Source: an uncultured Eubacteriales bacterium (GTDB taxonomy: Bacteria; Bacillota; Clostridia; Lachnospirales; Lachnospiraceae). Taken from it: DNA of 46,914 nucleotides. This document shows positions 17,931 through 25,107 of the stretch, in pieces. Position numbers and translations under genes: made by a program. Numbering within the stretch: position 1 is the stretch's first letter; each line of letters begins with the position of its first letter. The stretch covers positions 1 to 46,914 of the forward strand of contig UQCD01000018.1 in NCBI GenBank assembly GCA_900539455.1, read 5' to 3'. The notes under the pieces were generated by a model. That model was not told the DNA's origin and did no database searches. It saw nothing but the letters and a program-made list of their open reading frames with translations.

Positions 17931-18794
17931 ATGAGATTTGTTATTGTTACAGGGATGTCAGGGGCAGGAAAAAGTACAACAATGAAAATACTTGAGGATT
18001 TGGGATATTTTTGTGTTGATAATTTGCCATTGGCACTATTTAACAAATTTGTTGACCTTGCTTTTGGCTCTACAAAGGACGAAATATCCCAGATTGCCAT
18101 TGGTATAGATATACGAAGCGGACATTCTTTAATGGAGCTTGACAATATAATTGACGGCATAAAAGCCTCAGGAAAAAAATGCGAAATTTTATTTTTAGAG
18201 GCTTCGGATGAAACACTTATTAAAAGGTTTAAGGAAACCAGAAGGTCACACCCACTTACTACAATGGGCAGAGTAGATGAAGGCATTGCAAAGGAAAGAG
18301 AAGCTTTAGGCTTTTTAAAGGTTAAGGCAGATTACATTATTAATACAGATTCCTTATTGGTTAAGGAGCTAAGAGGAGAGCTTGAGAAAATATTTGTTAA
18401 AAATAAAGAATATAAAAATATTTTCATTAATATTCTTTCCTTTGGCTTTAAATATGGAATACCAATGGATTCAGATTTAGTTTTTGATGTAAGATTTTTG
18501 CCTAATCCATACTATGTGGAGGAGCTTAGACCAAAGACAGGAAATGACAAGGTGGTTAATGATTATGTTATGAATTCGCCGGTTTCAAAGGAGTTTGAAG
18601 AAAAGCTGGTGGATATGATAAAATTCCTTATTCCAAATTATGTGGCAGAAGGAAAAAATCAATTAGTAATAAGCATTGGCTGTACAGGAGGAAAGCACCG
18701 CTCTGTAACTATTGCCAATATGTTATATAATGAACTAAAGAAAAATGATGATTATGGAATAAAGCTTACCCATAGGGATATAGAGAGAAGGTAG
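17931..18794 (+). CDS. rapZ: RNase adapter / nucleotide-binding protein RapZ (YvcJ)
   Basis: This 287-residue P-loop protein belongs to the RapZ/YvcJ family. In Enterobacteria it adapts RNase E to GlmZ sRNA; in Firmicutes YvcJ binds and hydrolyses nucleotides and its role is less clear. Walker A is GMSGAGKST (about 7-15), Walker B lies near ILFLEASDE, and the C-terminal domain has the conserved GCTGGKHRSVTIAN. It sits between murB and whiA as in Bacillus, but the yvcK gene usually found between rapZ and whiA in Bacillus is absent here. The start follows TAGGAGAG. Confidence 0.95.
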   Translation: MRFVIVTGMSGAGKSTTMKILEDLGYFCVDNLPLALFNKFVDLAFGSTKDEISQIAIGIDIRSGHSLMELDNIIDGIKASGKKCEILFLEASDETLIKRFKETRRSHPLTTMGRVDEGIAKEREALGFLKVKADYIINTDSLLVKELRGELEKIFVKNKEYKNIFINILSFGFKYGIPMDSDLVFDVRFLPNPYYVEELRPKTGNDKVVNDYVMNSPVSKEFEEKLVDMIKFLIPNYVAEGKNQLVISIGCTGGKHRSVTIANMLYNELKKNDDYGIKLTHRDIERR

Positions 18795-18798
18795 AGAT

Positions 18799-19776
18799 AT
18801 GTCGTTCTCACAGGAGGTTAAAGAGGAATTATCCAGACAGATAGCTTCAGCGAGGCACTGCAACATTGCAGAAATAGCTGCTATTATCAATCTTTGTGGA
18901 AGAATAGTTATTTCAGAAAGAAATATGTATTCTGTTAAAATACATTCGGAAAGTATTGCATTGGCAAGAAAGTACTTTACATTATTGAAAAAAACATTTA
19001 ATATAGTAGCCGAAATTACCATTAAGCAAAATGTATATTTGAAGAAAAGTCGTACATATACTATTACTGTTAACAGGCATGAGGACGCAATGAGAATTCT
19101 TAAGGCTTCAAAGCTCTTAAATGAGTATGGAGAGATAGAAGAAAATATGTCAGTAGACAATGTTGTGATTATGAATTCCTGCTGTAAAAGGGCGTTTATA
19201 AGAGGAGCATTTCTGGCAGCAGGCTCTATCAGCACTCCGGAAAAGAATTATCATTTTGAGATTGTGTGTAATGCTTATGAAAAGGCAGTTCAATTATGTG
19301 AAATTATAAATATTTTTCAAATTGAAGCAAAAATAGTTGAAAGAAAAAGACATTTTGTGGTATATATCAAAGAAGGTTCATCTATTGTTGACATTTTAAA
19401 TGTTATGGAGGCACATATCGCCTTGATGAATCTTGAAAATGTACGAATTCTCAAGGAAATGAGAAATACGGTAAACAGAAAGGTAAACTGTGAAACTGCA
19501 AATATCAATAAGACAGTTACAGCAGCAGTAAAGCAGATTGAAGATATTAAATATATTAGAGATTTGGCTGGCTTTTCAAACCTTTCACCACAGCTTCAGG
19601 AAATGGCAGCTTTGCGATTAGAAAATCCAGAAGCCTCCTTAAAGGAGTTGGGGGAGATGCTGGAAAAACCGGTTGGCAAATCAGGGGTAAACCACAGACT
19701 TAGAAAACTAGGCGAAATTGCAGAAGATTTAAGATGCAATGTGCAAGAAAAACCAGGAGGACAACATGGTAACTAA
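18799..19776 (+). CDS. whiA: DNA-binding protein WhiA
   Basis: This 325-residue protein matches WhiA: an N-terminal LAGLIDADG-homing-endonuclease-like fold without nuclease motifs (includes KRAFIRGAFLAAGSIS) and a C-terminal helix-turn-helix (LKELGEMLEKPVGKSGVNHR). WhiA affects sporulation gene expression in Streptomyces and cell division or chromosome behaviour in Bacillus. It starts 4 nt after rapZ. Its last 11 nt overlap the start of the HPr-like gene, whose ribosome binding site lies inside whiA, implying translational coupling. Confidence 0.95.
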   Translation: MSFSQEVKEELSRQIASARHCNIAEIAAIINLCGRIVISERNMYSVKIHSESIALARKYFTLLKKTFNIVAEITIKQNVYLKKSRTYTITVNRHEDAMRILKASKLLNEYGEIEENMSVDNVVIMNSCCKRAFIRGAFLAAGSISTPEKNYHFEIVCNAYEKAVQLCEIINIFQIEAKIVERKRHFVVYIKEGSSIVDILNVMEAHIALMNLENVRILKEMRNTVNRKVNCETANINKTVTAAVKQIEDIKYIRDLAGFSNLSPQLQEMAALRLENPEASLKELGEMLEKPVGKSGVNHRLRKLGEIAEDLRCNVQEKPGGQHGN

Positions 19777-20023
19777 GGACATGATTATCGAAATTAAAAA
19801 TGGATTGGCAGCTAGACCAGTAGCTTTATTTGTACAGGTAGCAAGTCAGTTTGACTGCTCAATCTATGTAGAGTATGAAAATAAGAAGGTAAATGCCAAA
19901 AGCATAATGGGCATGATGGCATTGGGACTTAACACAGGAGAAAAAGTAAAGGTTTCTGCTGAAGGAAATGACGAAGAAGCAGCAATCAGTAAAATTGAAG
20001 AATATTTAAGCCAGACAGCGTAA
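19766..20023 (+). CDS. HPr-family protein lacking the active-site histidine (Crh-like)
   Basis: This 85-residue HPr fold keeps the regulatory Ser46 in NAKSIMGMMALG, but position 15, the PEP-dependent phosphorylation histidine, is Ala (NGLAARPVAL instead of GLHARP). It therefore should not carry phosphate in the sugar phosphotransferase chain. Bacillus Crh likewise lacks His15 (Gln), keeps Ser46 and lies in the yvcJ-yvcK-yvcL cluster. Here the gene follows rapZ-whiA and shares a cluster with hprK, so a Crh-like signalling role, phosphorylated on Ser46 to work with CcpA, is the best inference. ATG 19766 lies behind AGGAGG. A strong terminator follows. Confidence 0.88.
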   Translation: MVTKDMIIEIKNGLAARPVALFVQVASQFDCSIYVEYENKKVNAKSIMGMMALGLNTGEKVKVSAEGNDEEAAISKIEEYLSQTA

Positions 20024-20102
20024 AGTAAATAATTTGAAGTTCTATTTAAAATAAAAATATTAAAAAATAGAATGTAGTTATAAGCTAAGGATTATATAAA
20101 TC

Positions 20103-20168
20103 AGGCTTGCCAAATGGATAGGTAGTACATAGAGTGTACGGATTTGTCTGTTTGGCAGGCCTTTTTTT
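20103..20168 (+). terminator. Rho-independent terminator closing the hprK-whiA cluster
   Basis: AGGCTTGCCAAA pairs with TTTGGCAGGCCT (one mismatch) around a ~36-nt loop that contains a smaller hairpin (GTAC...GTAC), followed by TTTTTTT. It separates the conserved cluster from the accessory island. Confidence 0.85.
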
Positions 20169-20179
20169 ATAAAAATATG

Positions 20180-20213
20180 CAAATTTGGGACATAAATCGT
20201 CAAATTTGGGACA
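20180..20213 (+). promoter_or_regulatory. 21-nt-phased direct repeat operator, copy 1
   Basis: CAAATTTGGGACAT occurs twice with starts 21 nt apart (20180 and 20201), so both face the same side of the helix. A possible -10 (TAGGCT, 20241) lies 27 nt downstream. Two-turn phased direct repeats are typical of LytTR-type response regulator sites; that assignment is inference. Here the operator is joined by a deletion to a broken gene copy. Confidence 0.6.
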
Positions 20214-20263
20214 TTTGAGTACAAATTTGAAAAAATATAGTAGGCTTTTGGTATTAACAAAAA

Positions 20264-20661
20264 TAGCTTTGTTTGCAATATACAATGTGTATTGGCTGAT
20301 TTTTAGTTATATAAGGTGGAAACCACTTTGTGATGCAGTTGGTTATGATGAAAGATATGAGGATTATGTTAAATTTGTAGGAGAAATAGATACATATGAT
20401 AGATATATATACCATACTGCATTACCAGATTATTTAACATTTGGAGGAAATTTGTCACTTTCGCAAACAGCAGTTAAAGGTAGTACAAGACCAACAGTAG
20501 ATTTGCTTATTTTTCCAGAAATAGGTGGAACTATCACATTAAATGAACATATGGAGTTTTACGGAGAACCAACAGAGGAGGAAAAGGAGTTATTTGAAAA
20601 GTACAAGCCAGAGATACAGCATACATTTGATAAAATGCGGGAGGTTTGGAATTTAGAATAA
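20264..20661 (+). pseudogene. Broken copy 1 of the membrane-anchored 169-residue protein
   Basis: From about 20266 the DNA is almost identical to the intact gene at 21056, but the first ~14 codons, start codon and ribosome binding site are missing, replaced by sequence just downstream of the operator. An in-frame 23-codon deletion removes the segment after FPEIGG; its ends are GGTGGA repeats still visible in the intact copy. A TTG at 20185 could begin a 158-residue fusion but has no ribosome binding site, so I call it a pseudogene. A short in-frame product remains possible. Confidence 0.75.
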
Positions 20662-20875
20662 GTTACAAAATATTGAATAAAAATACATATACATAAGATT
20701 TTTTATATGACTTATTAATTAAAATATAGGAGTAAAAAAACATAAAATACTTGTTTTTTGTAAAAAAATATGCAAATTTGGGACATAAATCGTCAAATTT
20801 GGGACATTGGCACACAAATTTAAAAAAATGTGGTAGGATGTGACTGTTGACAGAAATGCAAAAGGAGGTAATAAA
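20662..20875. repeat. Intergenic repeat unit, first copy
   Basis: This ~214-bp segment after copy 1, from GTTACAAAATATTG through the phased operator to AAAAGGAGGTAATAAA, is nearly identical to 21566-21776 (a few substitutions and small indels). It marks the tandem duplication that made this gene array and carries the promoter region and ribosome binding site for the next unit. Confidence 0.9.
20773..20806 (+). promoter_or_regulatory. 21-nt-phased direct repeat operator, copy 2
   Basis: This is the same pair of CAAATTTGGGACAT repeats, starting at 20773 and 20794. A TAGGAT -10 candidate (20834-20839) is 27 nt downstream with no good -35, as expected for an activator-dependent promoter. It would drive the secreted peptide at 20876 and the membrane protein at 21056. 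Confidence 0.6.
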
Positions 20876-21040
20876 ATGTCAAAAAATTTTTTAAAAATGA
20901 GTATTGTATTAGGAATGGGATTTGCTCTAACGATGGGAAATATGTCTGTTTATGATGCAAAGCTTTCAGGTAAAGCCTCTATTGAGAACACAGGTAAAAA
21001 TGTTAAATATAAGTTTACAGTTGCGACAAAGGGATATTAA
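20876..21040 (+). CDS. Small secreted cationic peptide precursor (candidate bacteriocin or signal peptide)
   Basis: This 54-residue product starts at the ATG behind AAAGGAGG. It has a basic N-terminus (MSKNFLK), a hydrophobic signal-like helix (about 8-22) and a possible signal peptidase site after SVYDA (about residue 28). The predicted mature part is about 26 residues (KLSGKASIENTG then KNVKYKFTVATKGY), with six lysines and one glutamate. I do not recognise its family. It lies 16 nt upstream of the membrane-anchored protein and in the same island as lactococcin-972-type transport genes, so a secreted bacteriocin or pheromone is plausible. It could also be a truncated remnant of a longer precursor. 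Confidence 0.6.
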   Translation: MSKNFLKMSIVLGMGFALTMGNMSVYDAKLSGKASIENTGKNVKYKFTVATKGY

Positions 21041-21055
21041 GAGGAGATCAAAAAT

Positions 21056-21565
21056 ATGAAAAAGAAAAGTATAGTATTTAAAATAATAATTACACTTATA
21101 GCTTTGTTTGCAATATACAATGTGTATTGGTTGATTTTTAGTTATATAAGGTGGAAACCACTTTGTGATGCAGTTGGTTATGATGAAAGATATGAGGATT
21201 ATGTTAAATTTGTAGGAGAAATAGATACATATGATAGATATATATACCATACTGCATTACCAGATTATTTAACATTTGGAGGAAATTTGTCACTTTCGCA
21301 AACAGCAGTTAAAGGTAGTACAAGACCAACAGTAGATTTGCTTATTTTTCCAGAAATAGGTGGATATAGGGTTGAAACACAAATAATATTTAATAAAACA
21401 GATGAAAAAGAAACTACAATGGAAACAGGTGGAACTATCACATTAAATGAACATATGGAGTTTTACGGAGAACCAACAGAGGAGGAAAAGGAGTTATTTG
21501 AAAAGTACAAGCCAGAGATACAGCATACATTTGATAAAATGCGGGAGGTTTGGAATTTAGAATAA
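21056..21565 (+). CDS. Membrane-anchored protein of unknown function, intact copy 2
   Basis: This 169-residue protein has a basic start (MKKKSIVFK), one membrane helix (about 10-31, IIITLIALFAIYNVYWLIF) and a soluble, probably extracytoplasmic domain rich in Tyr, Glu and Asp, ending MREVWNLE. I do not recognise the family. The soluble part reads as a beta-rich domain (YLTFGGNLSLSQTAV; TVDLLIFPEIGGYRVETQ) followed by an acidic C-terminal helix (EEEKELFEKYKPEI). The start follows AAGAGGAG. Its place directly after a secreted peptide suggests an immunity or accessory protein, but nothing proves it. Copies at 20264 (broken) and 21833 flank it. Confidence 0.7.
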   Translation: MKKKSIVFKIIITLIALFAIYNVYWLIFSYIRWKPLCDAVGYDERYEDYVKFVGEIDTYDRYIYHTALPDYLTFGGNLSLSQTAVKGSTRPTVDLLIFPEIGGYRVETQIIFNKTDEKETTMETGGTITLNEHMEFYGEPTEEEKELFEKYKPEIQHTFDKMREVWNLE

Positions 21566-21776
21566 GTTACAAAATATCGAATAAAAATACATATACATAA
21601 GATTTTTTATATGACTTATTAATTAAAATATATGAGTAAAAAAACATAAAATACTTGTTTTTTGTAAAAAATATGCAAATTTGGGACATAAAATGTCAAA
21701 TTGGGACATTGGAACACAAATTAAAAAAATGTGGTAGGATGTGACTGTTGACAGAAATACAAAAGGAGGTAATAAA
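21566..21776. repeat. Intergenic repeat unit, second copy
   Basis: Near-identical to 20662-20875, from GTTACAAAATATCG to AAAAGGAGGTAATAAA. The second half of its phased operator has lost one T, changing the spacing of the two GGGACAT boxes from 21 to 20 nt. Confidence 0.9.
21676..21709 (+). promoter_or_regulatory. Phased direct repeat operator, copy 3 (spacing altered)
   Basis: CAAATTTGGGACAT at 21676 and CAAATTGGGACAT at 21697. The TAGGAT -10 candidate is at 21735-21740. It would drive copy 3 and possibly the ABC genes beyond it. Confidence 0.5.
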
Positions 21777-21836
21777 ATGTTAAATATAAGTTTACAGTTG
21801 CGACAAAGGGATATTAAGAGGAGATTAAAAATATGA
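21777..21836 (+). pseudogene. Deletion remnant of the secreted-peptide gene, coupled to copy 3
   Basis: Relative to 20876-21040, the body of the peptide gene is deleted between two AAAATGT-like repeats, joining its start codon out of frame to its 3' end. A 19-codon frame remains (starts MLNISLQLRQ) whose TGA overlaps the ATG of the next gene as ATGA. It encodes no secreted peptide, but the retained AAAGGAGG and overlap could still serve translational coupling. Confidence 0.7.
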
Positions 21837-22342
21837 AAAAGAAAAGTATAGTATTTAAAGTAATAATTACACTTATAGCTTTGTTTGCAATATACAATGT
21901 GTATTGGTTGGTTTTTAGTTATATAAGATGGAAACCACTTTGTGAACAGGTTGGATATAATGAGCAATTTAAGGATTATTCCAAATTTATAGGAGAATTA
22001 GGAGAATATGATAGATATGTATTCGCCGTGTCATTACCAAGCTATCTTTCTTTTACAGGAAATTTATCTATTGCACAAACAGCTGTTCCTGGGGATGCAA
22101 GACCAACTGTAGATATGCTTATTTTTCCTGAAATAGGTGGATATAGAATAGAAACACAAATAATAACTCACAAGTCTAGTGAAAGCGAGGTAGTATTGGA
22201 AGTAGGTGGTTGCGTTATTCTAAATGAAAATATGGAGTTTTACGATGAACCTACAGAAGAGGAAAGGGAGCTGTTTGAAAAGTATAACGCAGAAATAAAG
22301 CACGCATTTGATATTATGAGGAGTGTTTGGGATTTGAAGTAG
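21833..22342 (+). CDS. Membrane-anchored protein of unknown function, intact copy 3 (diverged)
   Basis: This 169-residue paralogue of the 21056 product has the same length and architecture: basic N-terminus, one membrane helix (about 10-31) and a soluble domain. The first ~45 codons and leader are nearly identical in DNA to copy 2, whereas the soluble domain has diverged strongly (YNEQFKDYSKFIGELGEYDR versus YDERYEDYVKFVGEIDTYDR). This mosaic pattern indicates recombination or gene conversion at the 5' end with divergence of the outer domain. The start is coupled by ATGA to the upstream remnant. Function unknown; an immunity-type role is only a contextual guess. Confidence 0.7.
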   Translation: MKKKSIVFKVIITLIALFAIYNVYWLVFSYIRWKPLCEQVGYNEQFKDYSKFIGELGEYDRYVFAVSLPSYLSFTGNLSIAQTAVPGDARPTVDMLIFPEIGGYRIETQIITHKSSESEVVLEVGGCVILNENMEFYDEPTEEERELFEKYNAEIKHAFDIMRSVWDLK

Positions 22343-22465
22343 TTTAATTTTTGGAAGGTATAAAAATATAGCTGTTATAAAAATGTCAGTAATAGATATT
22401 AAACTTTTGTACCCTCTAAAAATATTTTAAAGAAAGGAAAGGCTACATCAGTAGTATTAGAGTCT

Positions 22466-23074
22466 ATGATAAAGATAGTTGACTTATGTAAGAAATTTGA
22501 TGAAAAAGTTTTATTTGATAAATACAATTTGGAAATAAAGGATGGAGAGTTTGTGGTTTTATCTGGAAATAGTGGAGCAGGTAAGACAACTCTGCTTAAT
22601 ATGATTGGAGGATTAGAGCCCGTAGATAAGGGGAAGATTTTGGTTAATGATATAGAGGTTACTAAAAGAAAAAACAAATTGAAGTATTATAGGGACATTG
22701 TTGGCTTTTTATTTCAAAATTTTGCCTTAGTTGATAAAAAGACTGTCAGACAGAATTTAAAGCTTGTAAAGAAAAAAAGTCAAAATGGATTATCTATTGA
22801 GGAAGCACTAGAAAAGGTTGGATTGATAGATAAGCTGGATACGAAGGTATATAAGCTATCAGGTGGAGAACAGCAAAGAGTAGCATTAGCAAGATTAATG
22901 GTAAAAAATAGTAGTGTTATACTGGCAGATGAGCCTACAGGCTCTCTTGATGTGAAAAATTCTGAAATGGTAATGAACATTTTAAAAGAAATAAATAAAT
23001 CTGGAAAAACAGTTATTTTGGTTACTCATGTAGAAGAATATAAAAGCATAGGTGATAGATGTATCTGCTTGTAA
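22466..23074 (+). CDS. ABC transporter ATPase, lactococcin-972-type bacteriocin export group
   Basis: This 202-residue ATPase has a complete set of ABC motifs: Walker A GNSGAGKTT, a Q-loop in FLFQNFALV, signature LSGGEQQRVALARL, Walker B VILADEPTGSLD and the H-loop VTH. Its short length and MacB/LolD-like character fit the putative bacteriocin export ATPases of the lactococcin 972 group (TIGR03608 as I recall it). It sits 56 nt before a large DUF1430-like membrane protein, the usual partner. The ribosome binding site is poor, so its translation may be weak or coupled. Confidence 0.82.
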   Translation: MIKIVDLCKKFDEKVLFDKYNLEIKDGEFVVLSGNSGAGKTTLLNMIGGLEPVDKGKILVNDIEVTKRKNKLKYYRDIVGFLFQNFALVDKKTVRQNLKLVKKKSQNGLSIEEALEKVGLIDKLDTKVYKLSGGEQQRVALARLMVKNSSVILADEPTGSLDVKNSEMVMNILKEINKSGKTVILVTHVEEYKSIGDRCICL

Positions 23075-23129
23075 AAAAATAAGTGTTGTCAACAGCCTGT
23101 AAACTATAAAGAAGGAGATATAGAAATTC

Positions 23130-25103
23130 ATGAGAAAAGTTCAGATAGCTGTAGTAGTTTTTTTAATTTTCATTGGAATAATCATTTCTGGGGAAATATA
23201 CATAGAATATATTAGTGATTTTGAGGATATGCCTGCCGTATCCTTTAATTCAAATAATTATAATTGTAAGGAAATGCTTAATGATTTGTATAATGGGGCG
23301 AAGGAGAAGGGACTACTAATAGGTGGAATATCAACACAGGTAGACAGTATATATACATCAAGAAAAAGTATATACTGCGACCAAGAGTTTAAAGAGTATT
23401 TAGAGGATAATTATTATATAAAAGAAGGAAATCAAAAGGCATTGTTTTCCGGAAAAGTAATTATAAAATTTGATGATTTTAAAGATATTCCAGAGGAGAG
23501 AATGAAGGCGTTGGTAAATCCTACAAAGCTTTATCTAGTAGGAAGTGAGGAAATAATATCAGATTTTATTAGTGAATTTTCTGAAAAATATCCTGTTTAT
23601 AAGCCGGAGTTTGGAGCAGCCAGCAGATTAAGAGAGGCAAAGACTAAGCTTTTGCTTGTGTGGGGACTGATTTTAGTAATGATTATTATAATATCCTATT
23701 ATGTTTTTCAAAAGGAGAAAAAAGAAAGTGTAATCAGAGTAACCTTAGGTGAAAGCGCAATAGGTATTTTTTTAAAAAAAGCTATCATAGAAATAGGAAT
23801 AATAGGCGGTTCTTTTGAAATAGTAAGTCTAATTGCCCGTATTTTAGACTATAGTACATTTGATTTAGAAATTGTTAGAATGGTTGTATATGCTACGGTA
23901 TTAATATGCGTACTAATGCAGGGAGCAGTTTTAAAATTTGATGTATCCAGAGTAATGTCAAATGATGTTATTTCTGGTGAAATACTTTTTATGAATCATA
24001 TTGTAAAGCTTTTAGCTGTAGCAGTAACAGTTATTTTAGTAATATCAGAGTTTAAAGAAATAAATAATTATATTGATTATAAGACACAGGGAAAATTATT
24101 TGAATATTATAAGGGATATGTTAATGTCGATCTACATGTTAAGAACTATGAAGAGGTTGCACCTAGTGAGTATATGGAAAAGCTCTATAGGGAAAATATT
24201 GACAAGCTGCAGGGTACATATTTTGTAGATGACACAAATGGAGTAAGTGATATTGATATAATTTGTGCAAATAAAAATTCCGTTGAGTATATAAAAAGGG
24301 TAATACCTGAACTATCAGATTATGATTTTAAGGAAGGAGTTTATTTTATTTATAACAAAAATACAACGCTTAGGGAGGATATTAAAAACGAGGCAACAGA
24401 TATGGCAAGTAATTTATATGATAAGGAAGAAGAAATGAAGCCACAATATCTGGAATATAAAGAAGATGTTGTATTGCCTTGTATATGTATTGAAGAGGAT
24501 AGAGATAGTAAAAATTCAAAAAATCCAGTAATTGTATTGGTTAATTTGTCTGTAAAAAACGATTATAATATAGGTGATGGCAGCAGGTATCTTATATTTT
24601 TTGAAAAAACTATGTGGAAAGCAACAGAAAAAGACATAGAGCAGGCATTAGAAAAAATATCAAAAGACAGAAATGCCACCGCATATATACAAGATGTATA
24701 TGACAGCTATGTTGAAAGATTAGAGTTGCTTGAAAGAACAGCGTATATAAAGGCAGTTTTAATTGCAGCATTAATATTAATAGTTGTAATAATATCACGA
24801 ATACAGGTACAAATATTATATTCCTCTAATGAAATAGAAATTGCTGTTAAAAAGACCTTGGGCTATTCAATGTTTGAAAGATATAGAAAAATGTACATAT
24901 ACAGTGGACTTATTAATATAATAGCCATTGTTTCTGGGATAATTTATTCAAAAACCAGTATGTATAAAGGCGAGGGAGGCATATTTGAGATATGCTTTAT
25001 TGGTGCTTTTATAATGCTTTTGGATTTTCTAATAATAACCTTGTTTATTAATAGGAATGAGAGGGTAAGCGTACCTAAAACCTTGAAGGGTGGTTGCTTG
25101 TAG
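23130..25103 (+). CDS. Bacteriocin-associated integral membrane protein (DUF1430/LclB-like)
   Basis: This 657-residue polytopic protein has one N-terminal membrane helix (about 5-23), an extracytoplasmic domain, helices near 175-195, 220-275 and 290-310, a second large outer domain (about 330-540) and three C-terminal helices. The two-half, FtsX/MacB-like topology and length match the bacteriocin-associated integral membrane family (TIGR01654/DUF1430), which pairs with the ABC ATPase encoded just upstream. The start follows AAGGAGATATAG. Members are thought to export, or give immunity to, lactococcin-972-like peptides; no classical lactococcin 972 precursor is visible in this window. Confidence 0.72.
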   Translation: MRKVQIAVVVFLIFIGIIISGEIYIEYISDFEDMPAVSFNSNNYNCKEMLNDLYNGAKEKGLLIGGISTQVDSIYTSRKSIYCDQEFKEYLEDNYYIKEGNQKALFSGKVIIKFDDFKDIPEERMKALVNPTKLYLVGSEEIISDFISEFSEKYPVYKPEFGAASRLREAKTKLLLVWGLILVMIIIISYYVFQKEKKESVIRVTLGESAIGIFLKKAIIEIGIIGGSFEIVSLIARILDYSTFDLEIVRMVVYATVLICVLMQGAVLKFDVSRVMSNDVISGEILFMNHIVKLLAVAVTVILVISEFKEINNYIDYKTQGKLFEYYKGYVNVDLHVKNYEEVAPSEYMEKLYRENIDKLQGTYFVDDTNGVSDIDIICANKNSVEYIKRVIPELSDYDFKEGVYFIYNKNTTLREDIKNEATDMASNLYDKEEEMKPQYLEYKEDVVLPCICIEEDRDSKNSKNPVIVLVNLSVKNDYNIGDGSRYLIFFEKTMWKATEKDIEQALEKISKDRNATAYIQDVYDSYVERLELLERTAYIKAVLIAALILIVVIISRIQVQILYSSNEIEIAVKKTLGYSMFERYRKMYIYSGLINIIAIVSGIIYSKTSMYKGEGGIFEICFIGAFIMLLDFLIITLFINRNERVSVPKTLKGGCL

Positions 25104-25107
25104 GTAT

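Noticed and set aside
17759..18286. 175-residue minus-strand frame across murB/rapZ
   Set aside because: It is a shadow of two conserved genes with no start signal or family resemblance.
20185..20661. 158-residue fusion frame starting at TTG in the operator region
   Set aside because: The start lies inside the direct-repeat operator with no ribosome binding site. The frame is the by-product of a deletion, so it is reported as a pseudogene from 20264.
20176..21710. The repeated CAAATTTGGGACAT boxes as a CRISPR array
   Set aside because: There are only two boxes per site, the spacers are 7 nt, and the sites are hundreds of bases apart within a gene duplication. They behave as promoter operators.
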